Below, piece after piece: positions 57,568 through 64,000 of a stretch of DNA of 64,000 nt. The notes below the pieces were generated by a model. It saw only the letters and a program-made list of their open reading frames with translations. It had not been told where the DNA came from and made no database searches. Numbering within the stretch: the stretch's first letter is position 1; the number at the start of each line of letters is the position of its first letter. Source of the stretch: Sporobolomyces roseus. Its lineage: Eukaryota; Basidiomycota; Microbotryomycetes; Sporidiobolales; Sporidiobolaceae. The translations under genes were made by a program, and so were the position numbers. The stretch lies in contig JADILM010000001.1 in the NCBI GenBank assembly GCA_016617785.1, positions 3,472,001 to 3,536,000 on the forward strand. Reading direction: 5' to 3'.

Positions 57568-60500
57568 TTAGAGAACTTTGCCAGTGCGGAAGAAAGTCTC
57601 TGGAGGAGTGAGGGCACCGAGAGCTCGTCGTTGGTATTGTGTAATCATCGAAAGTCCTACTTGATAACTTGCGTTCGTCCTGAATGCATCAAAATAAGTC
57701 AGCTTTGTCGTTCATACACGGATAATCAGAGGTGCACTCACCATCCGAAACCTTCACGAGGAATGAGGGCGAAATCGGTACCCTGTGATCGAGTAACCCG
57801 AATTGTCAGTTCCTCGTCGACAAGCTGAGGAGATTCGAGAGACGCACCTGATTACCGTACTCAGCATCGATGTTTGAAGTCCCCTCGACAGCGTTGAACT
57901 TCTCAGGAACACATCCTCCAGCCTCGACGAAACCGACAGTGAGCCTGGGGATTGAGATCGAAATTAGCCTCATTCCGATAAAACTGACGAAGAAGGAACG
58001 CACATATGAAGCCAGCGGTAGGCTAGTCGTTGAGCCTCATGCTGGTAGCCGTACTTCTGAAGAGCAACCCCTGCAGTACAAATATTGCGAATCAGCGCGA
58101 GGCACAAATTGTGATCGAGGAAACGATAGACTCACAGGCCATGATTTGACTGTAGGAACGACGAAGAAGAAAACGAGTCAGCACGAATTGACGGGCGAAT
58201 GAGAAGACAGGGAAAGGAGACAAACTGAGGAGGCCAAGCAGCAGGGTAGCTGGAGAAAAACGGGAGGAAGACGTCAACTCGAAATCCTCGAAGCGCAAGA
58301 AGAGAAAAGCGAGCTTACTCCCATTGACGATTAGGTCGTTGAAGGGAAATACGACCTCGAGATCCTTCAGTACCTGAAACGAGTCCTCCCGCAACTTCGA
58401 ATTTGTGAAGTGAAGCTTTCCTGTGAGTTTACGAAATTGATCTCAGTCTGAGAAATCAGTCCCGAATGAGAGAGTCATGGACTCACATTACTCGTTCAGC
58501 CTGTGCCTCGCTCGCCATTCCACACCACATTGGCCAGAAAGTCGTGACCGAATCGTACAAACTCTGCTTCTTCTTCTTGCAATCGTAATCGGTGTAGATA
58601 CCTCTTCCTTCGTGCCAGAGGTAGTAATCGGCGAGTTCCTTCCTTCTCGCAGCTCGAGCGAACCATTCAGCCGAAGTTTGTTTCGAATCGGTCGAAGTTC
58701 GAGGTCCAGAAAGGTCGGGAAGGGAGGAGTTTGTAGTTTTGTAGGGGAGTTCGGTGCCGAAGGGGAAAGAGGTGAGAGGGAATTCTTCGACGAGATCGAG
58801 TTCGTCGTTGAAGTGTTCGTGGATGACGGTAGCGATATCGATTTCGTATTTGTAGAGGAGGGAGCAGAGGTCGATCGTACCGAGGTTCGCACATCGTTTC
58901 TCGAATCGATAAGTCGTGTCGTGACCAGATTCTCGGACTCCTCGATCGTGAAGGAAGTAGTCCTCGAGCGCCTCGTTGTCGATTTCTCCGGCGTCGTATC
59001 GTTCGATGAACTCGTTGACACTGATGCCGAGCTCTTCGGCATAAGGTGCGAGGACACTGGTGAAGTGAGACGCCTCCGTCTCGGGAGGGATACCCTTTCC
59101 GTCGGGTCGGTAGCGAGAGAGTCCAGTAATTTCGTCAAGTCGTCGAGATTCTTGCCAAACGATGTGATACTCTTGAATCGCTCCTTGAATCGCACGTTTG
59201 AGCCATGCCTTGTTCTCCTCGGGAGTTGTAGGGTCGAGTTGAGCGAAGACTCCGAGGGCGAGATCGGTAAGGAAGGGAGGTTGAGAGCGCATGAGGTAGT
59301 AAGAACGGTTTCCATTGAGAATCTTCTTGTAGTGCTTGATCTCGAAGAGGAAGTGCTCGACGATACCTTTGGCGAGGTCGACGTATCCATCGGCGAGAAG
59401 TCCGAGTGAGATGAAGTAACTATCCCACTTTTGGTCGAGAGTAAGAAGCAAAAGTCAGCTTGCAGTTTGGCTTTCTCGCCATAGGGACTTCCTCAGACTT
59501 ACATTGTATAGCTCGTTGAATCGTGCACCAGGAACGACAAAAGGAATTCCTTGATAATCAGGATCTCCCTCTGCCGTTTTGCCAGTCTCCTTCATCGCCA
59601 AAGCCAAGATTCCTGGTTTCTCGTTCTGTTCTCGCACCCACTCTGGAGTAAAGTCTGCTGGGACGGTATCGACGATCAAGCCGAGGTGAGGTTTCTCAGC
59701 GGCGATTCGTTCGTAGTATTTGCGCATTCCCGGTTCACGCTCAGGAACGTAGATTCGAGGAGCGATGTTCTTGCTCCGGTTCTGTGAGTCACGGGCCCCG
59801 CCTATCAGCATGAGTAGCCTTACGCAGCTGATGATCGACCAGAACTCACCTTGGGATCAGCACAAATCTTTTCGAGACCATCTCCATCGATTCGACGAGT
59901 CAAGTTGCTCCAGAACGAGTTGCGGATCATCCGAGTTAGTCGGCTGACGGGGTTCTCCGAAAGGCGAGCTTCATCGAGAACGATTTGAGCTTGACCGTGA
60001 TCGCGAGCGAGGGCGAGTTCTTGTAAAAGATTCGAAAGCATGTAGGTTCCTCGGATCTGGTTGTGGAGTGGATAGTCAGCTTATGTTTCGACGAGAGATC
60101 ACGCAGGAGACTTACATCGAAAGAGTTGTAGCCGTTACTTCCAACAGTTCCGAGCGAGAAGACTTTTGGTCCTTTATCTGCAGCGTGAATCTATAAGGGT
60201 TCGACACGGTCAGTTCCCTATTGCGCACGACTGAACCGCAGGCGAACGGCTTACCTGGAATTTGCCATCGGTATCTTCTTGTTCGAGCACGAGTTTCATT
60301 GTTTCTTCAACATCAACCAAGAACTTGCGAGATCTGACCGATTGTTCGTCTACAGGATACACAGCGTCAGACAACGTCACTGAGATTCCAGATCAAGGGG
60401 ATCCTTACCTGCAGACATTCGTCGAGATCTTGAACCGAGCCCTTGTTCAGGATTTTGGAAAGTATTTCTCTGCCTCAAGATAGTTTGCGATCCCTCAGAC

Positions 60501-60801
60501 TACCTCATTCAGAGTCAGCTCAAAGGAACGACGTTGAAAAGGGGAGCTAATGACGTACGAAACTGAGAGTTCTCGCTGCATGTCGTTTCTGAGGTTTGCT
60601 GTAAAGAACGCTCGCATCCTCCATCGATCCGTATCGTCCTTCTCCCTCCGTGTCACTCTCTGATGCGCTCATGACCGCTGACCCATTGTTTGGTACGGAA
60701 TCTTGAAGAGGTTGAGCGGAAGAAGCAGCAGCGTTGGTATGGAGGTTGGAAGGGAGTTCGACTCGAATTGGATGGAAATCTTGACTTCGCGGCGAGGTCA
60801 T
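57568..60801 (-). CDS. NTH1: Neutral trehalase (GH37)
   Basis: Splits trehalose to two glucoses in the cytosol, activated by PKA phosphorylation and calcium. Start [20 protein letters not shown] (60801). The N-terminal regulatory region contains RHAARTLSF, a likely PKA site. The calcium-binding motif is [17 protein letters not shown] (D-T-D-G-x-F-x-I, D-x-G-P-K). Catalytic signature 1 is [11 protein letters not shown] joined to [10 protein letters not shown]; the family consensus is PGGRF, so one Gly is replaced by Ala. Signature 2 is QWDYPAAWPP (split by an intron at about 58315-58252). Other conserved parts are [54 protein letters not shown] and EYGNQ. The end is [20 protein letters not shown]. 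The length of about 750 residues and the acidic-type regulatory N-terminus fit fungal neutral trehalases, not the secreted acid type. About a dozen introns. Confidence 0.96.
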
Positions 60802-61421
60802 GAATGGCTGAGTCGACTTTATCGCTTGTAGCAGTAGAAGGTGGAAGGTAGAGAAGTGCTAGAGCTGCGCGAGGGAGCATAAGAGATGAGGTCAACCTTC
60901 GATTCTTCAAGGGAGTCTTCCGTGACCTCAGCAAGCATATGGATGATCTGGCTAGCCCTCAACGAGTTCCTATAGCTCGTCCCCAGTCTCCCGGTTCCTC
61001 CCTTAGCGAGTCTGACCAGTTCCTTGACGTTCCTTCTCGCGTTCTTTGGAACTTGGCGGAGGTGGAGAAGAGGCGAGGAGTACCGCATTGGAGAGGCTGT
61101 AGGATAGCAGATAGAGGTGTGACTCACTGTAAGCTGCTGTAATGCTCTTCGAACACTTGAAAGCAGGAAGATGGGGTAGCAAAAGAAGCGGGGTTTCTCC
61201 AACTTTTGCCAACTTTTTTCTTCTTGCAAGTTCTTCTCGCGAGATTCGACTCGTAAAAGATGGGTGATTCTGGGATATGATTGCTAAAAACGACTTTGGG
61301 TTGTTCAGGTTGGAATACTAAATACAATTATAAACGGGAAACAAGAAAAATGCGTGCGAAGTATCTAATCTTCTCTTCCCTACTCTCCTCCGACACCTAT
61401 ATATATCTCTTCCACAGCTCT
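60802..61421. promoter_or_regulatory. Upstream region of trehalase and 3' end of Lon gene
   Basis: About 620 bases between the trehalase start and the Lon stop. A minus-strand open frame (60819-61229) continues upstream of trehalase but lacks a splice link or a known match. A TATATATA stretch at 61399-61407 lies close to the Lon stop. Confidence 0.45.
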
Positions 61422-64000
61422 TCATCTTCTTGACTCTTCCCGAGGCAAGAGGATATCTCGAAGAGCGTCTACTTTTGACGCGATAGGCTGTCCCTCGAAA
61501 GCTTGTTGGATCACTTCTCCGACGTTCTCAACGTAGACAATCTCGATTCCATCCTTGACCGATGCGGGAACCTACAGCGCAAGAAAAGGAAGGTATCAGT
61601 TGAGTATCGCGAGAAGTCGGATTCAGAGGGAGAGACTCACGTTGTGCTCGATATCAGGTTTGCAACCTATCGGTGCGAGAATCTTCTTGATTCCCGCTCG
61701 GTGAGCCGCAAGAATCTTCTCCTTGAGACCACCGACAGGAAGAACTTGACCAGCGAGAGTCATTTCTCCAGTCATAGCTATATCAACGGGGTGGAGGAAA
61801 AAGTCAGAAAGACTCGCGACACATAGGACAGAGGGAAAAACTTACCGAGTTCGGAAGAGATTCCTTGTCGAGAGAAGAGAGAGACGAAAGCGGTGAGAAT
61901 AGCGATACCAGCTGAAGGTCCCTCCTTTCCGATCGAACCCTCACTATTTCGCAAAGTTCCGATCAGTGCCAGTTCCGATGACATGAGCAGAAGAGATGGG
62001 AACATACGGCATGTGAAGATGAATAGCTCGCTTCTCCAATAAGTCCTTGTCTGCATCCTCGGTCAAACCGAGGCTGAAAGCGTTGGATCGAAGGAAAGCA
62101 AGAGCGATTTGGGCAGATTCTTTGATGACCTCTCCGAGTTTACCGGTCAATTGGATTCCGCTACCGGGCATGATCTGTCGAGGAGAAAGTAAATGAGCAC
62201 GAGTGATCAAGGAGCGTAAAGAGGGAAGAGCTCGAGGCTTACAGTAACTTCGATAGGCATGACAGCTCCCGAACCATTTCCGAGGTAACCCAATCCAGTA
62301 CTGACTCCCACGGGACTTCGCTTCGTGTACAATCGATCCTTCTGGTACAAGGGTGGACCAACGTAATCGAGCAAGTTCTCAGCTGAGATTCTCACACTGA
62401 CATCCTTGGGAACTTCGAGGGGTTGTCGAACGTTCGTTGTCGTTTTTCGCTCTTCGTTGGTTATCGATTCAGATGAGGCGGAATCTGGGGTCGAAGGAGG
62501 AACGACAGATGCAGGATCGTGATCGCCATCTTGCTTCTCGACAGAAGATTCGGGAGTCGAGGGAGCAGGTGCAGCGGGAGTAGTCTTGGGAGGAACGACT
62601 TCAGCGGCTGATTCAGCTACCGCAGGTTCGGGTAGATCTTGAACGATCTTGAGGGCGGCTTTTCGGTAGACCTGCGAGAAAGCGAGGTGTCAGCAAAAAA
62701 AGAGGTGATTTGGTAAGAGGGTCGACGTACCTTTTCGATTTGCTGTTTCAGCCTTCGAACTCCTGACTCTCGGCAGTAGTATCGAATGAGAGCAGCGACG
62801 GCATCCTCGGTAAGTTCGACATCGGCGTTCTTGAGTCCAGCTCCTTCCTTCGCTTGAGGTGCAAGGTATCGACTGGCGATAGCAGCCTTCTCCTCCGTAA
62901 TGTACCCGCTGACTTCCATCACTTCCATTCGATCGAGTAGAGGAGCGGGGATAGTGTCGAGACTGTTGGCGGTACAAACGAAGAGAACTCGCGATAAATC
63001 GACTGGAACGTCGAGGTAGTGATCGAGGAATTGAGAGTTTTGTTCGGGATCTAGCATCTCGAGTAGAGCTGAGGAAGGATCTCCGTTGTGTCCTCGTCCA
63101 ATCTTGTCGACTTCATCGATCAAAACGAGAGGGTTTTCGGTTTGAACTTTCTTCAAGGCTTGAATAATTTTACCGGGCATCGCTCCAACGTAACTGAACG
63201 ATGCATCTTGTGTCAGCATAGTCGTCAAGCAGGAGGAGGAGAAGCGGTAGACTCACGTTCGACGATGACCCTTGATTTCAGCTACATCTGAAAGACCTCC
63301 GACTGAGAATCGGAAGAACTGTCGATCGAGTGCTCGTGCAATCGATTTTCCAATCGAGGTTTTACCTAAAGGAAGGAGAGAGCGTCAAATTTGACCGCGA
63401 GGGAACGAACCGAGAGTGAATGAACGTACCGACACCAGGAGGACCGACGAAACACAGAATCTTTCCTTCGACGGTTCCTCGTAGTTTACCGACAGCGAGG
63501 AATTCGAGAATACGATCCTTGACGTCCTTGAGTCCGTAATGATCATCGTCGAGAACACCAGTAGCATGCTTGAGATCGAAGTTCTCCTGAGTGTGACGTC
63601 CCCAAGGAATCGAAGTGATCCAATCGAGGTAGTTTCGAGTAACGTTGAATTCGCTGGCGGCAGGTTCGAGTCCTTGAAGTTTGTTGAGTTCTTCGTCGAA
63701 TACCTTCTTGACTGCTTCAGGCATGAGTAAAGTCTTTGCCTTGTCCGAGAACTTCTCGACCAATTTGTCCTTGCCGTCTGATTCGAGTCCCAACTCTTTC
63801 TTGATTCCCTTCAATTGCTCCATCAAATAATATTCTCTTTGACGCTTCTGAATCTTCGATTCGACATCCTTCGAGATCTTGTTCTGGAGTTGAGCGTTCA
63901 TGAGCTCTTTCTTGAGCACCAACAACGCCTTTTGTAACCTCTCCTCCAAGACCATCGATTCCAACACTTCTTGTAACTCGTTCACTTCTCCAGCCGAAAC
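61422..64000 (-). CDS. PIM1: Mitochondrial Lon protease (5' part missing)
   Basis: ATP-dependent serine protease of the mitochondrial matrix. The visible part opens inside the N-terminal coiled region ([60 protein letters not shown]). The AAA+ module has [19 protein letters not shown] (Walker A, joined across an intron near 63425-63368), [20 protein letters not shown] (Walker B), [19 protein letters not shown] (sensor 1) and [17 protein letters not shown] Pro/Ala/Glu-rich insert (about 62640-62420) precedes the protease domain. That domain has [40 protein letters not shown] (catalytic Ser) and [20 protein letters not shown] (catalytic Lys). The end is LLPREESRR (61422). Both catalytic residues are intact. 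The insert between the AAA+ and protease domains matches fungal Pim1. Mitochondrial targeting lies outside the window. Confidence 0.96.

Noticed and set aside
58477..59409. Plus-strand open frame of 310 codons
   Set aside because: It is the antisense of the large trehalase exon; codon bias of the real gene keeps the other strand free of stops.
60819..61229. Minus-strand frame of 136 codons upstream of trehalase
   Set aside because: No phased splice to the trehalase start, no family resemblance; treated as promoter DNA.

Overview
This is a compact nuclear segment from a fungus, most likely a basidiomycete yeast or yeast-like form. About 28 protein genes sit close together on both strands. Nearly all are split by many 50-90 base introns with GTRAGT/GTGAGY donors, CTGAC/CTAAC-like branch points and YAG acceptors. 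The content is fungal: a myosin-motor (class V) chitin synthase, a second chitin synthase of class IV type, DASH subunit Ask1, neutral trehalase and RTA1-family membrane proteins. Intron density and gene content suggest Basidiomycota; I cannot fix the class from this window. I saw no rRNA, tRNA, transposon or CRISPR.

Layout. 1-4140(-): class V chitin synthase, cut by the window start. 4835-5928(-): GPI-type secreted protein with a 14-base microexon. 6511-8061(+): short-chain dehydrogenase. 8446-9307(+): unknown nuclear-type protein. 9721-11130(-): Nop15-like RRM protein. 12181-13597(-): zinc-less medium-chain dehydrogenase. 13598-15735: gene-poor, perhaps one small gene. 15736-18586(-): fimbrin. 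19037-22241(+): tandem RTA1-like pair. 22505-25783(-): COG3, head to head with a LAMTOR1/Ego1-like gene (25864-27138,+). 27512-29729(-): Utp7. 29856-31144(+): EVE-domain protein. 31395-32640(+): zinc-finger protein of an unrecognised family. 32917-34480(+): phosphopantothenate-cysteine ligase. 34708-37184(+): Ask1. 37746-38621(-): E2 enzyme with an altered HPN motif. 38803-42009(+): unknown coiled-coil nuclear-type protein. 42562-44201(+): zinc-finger protein made of two tandem copies of one exon cassette and related to the 31.4 kb gene. 44770-49755(-): class IV-like chitin synthase. 50418-51542(+): Prp38. 51634-52692(+): unknown membrane protein. 52967-54405(+): unknown RS-domain protein. 54522-56157(-): AlkB homologue. 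56328-57333(-): glutathione peroxidase with a likely alternative mitochondrial start. 57568-60801(-): neutral trehalase. 61422-64000(-): mitochondrial Lon, cut by the window end.

Most genes are unrelated housekeeping functions: cell wall, actin, Golgi traffic, TORC1 anchoring, ribosome biogenesis, splicing, CoA synthesis, kinetochore, DNA/RNA repair, redox and mitochondrial proteolysis. They do not form a pathway cluster. The best candidate for something undescribed is the zinc-finger family at 31.4 and 42.6 kb, which has a recent in-gene duplication of a whole exon cassette. All gene models below come from reading splice signals and frames by eye; exon borders are predictions.
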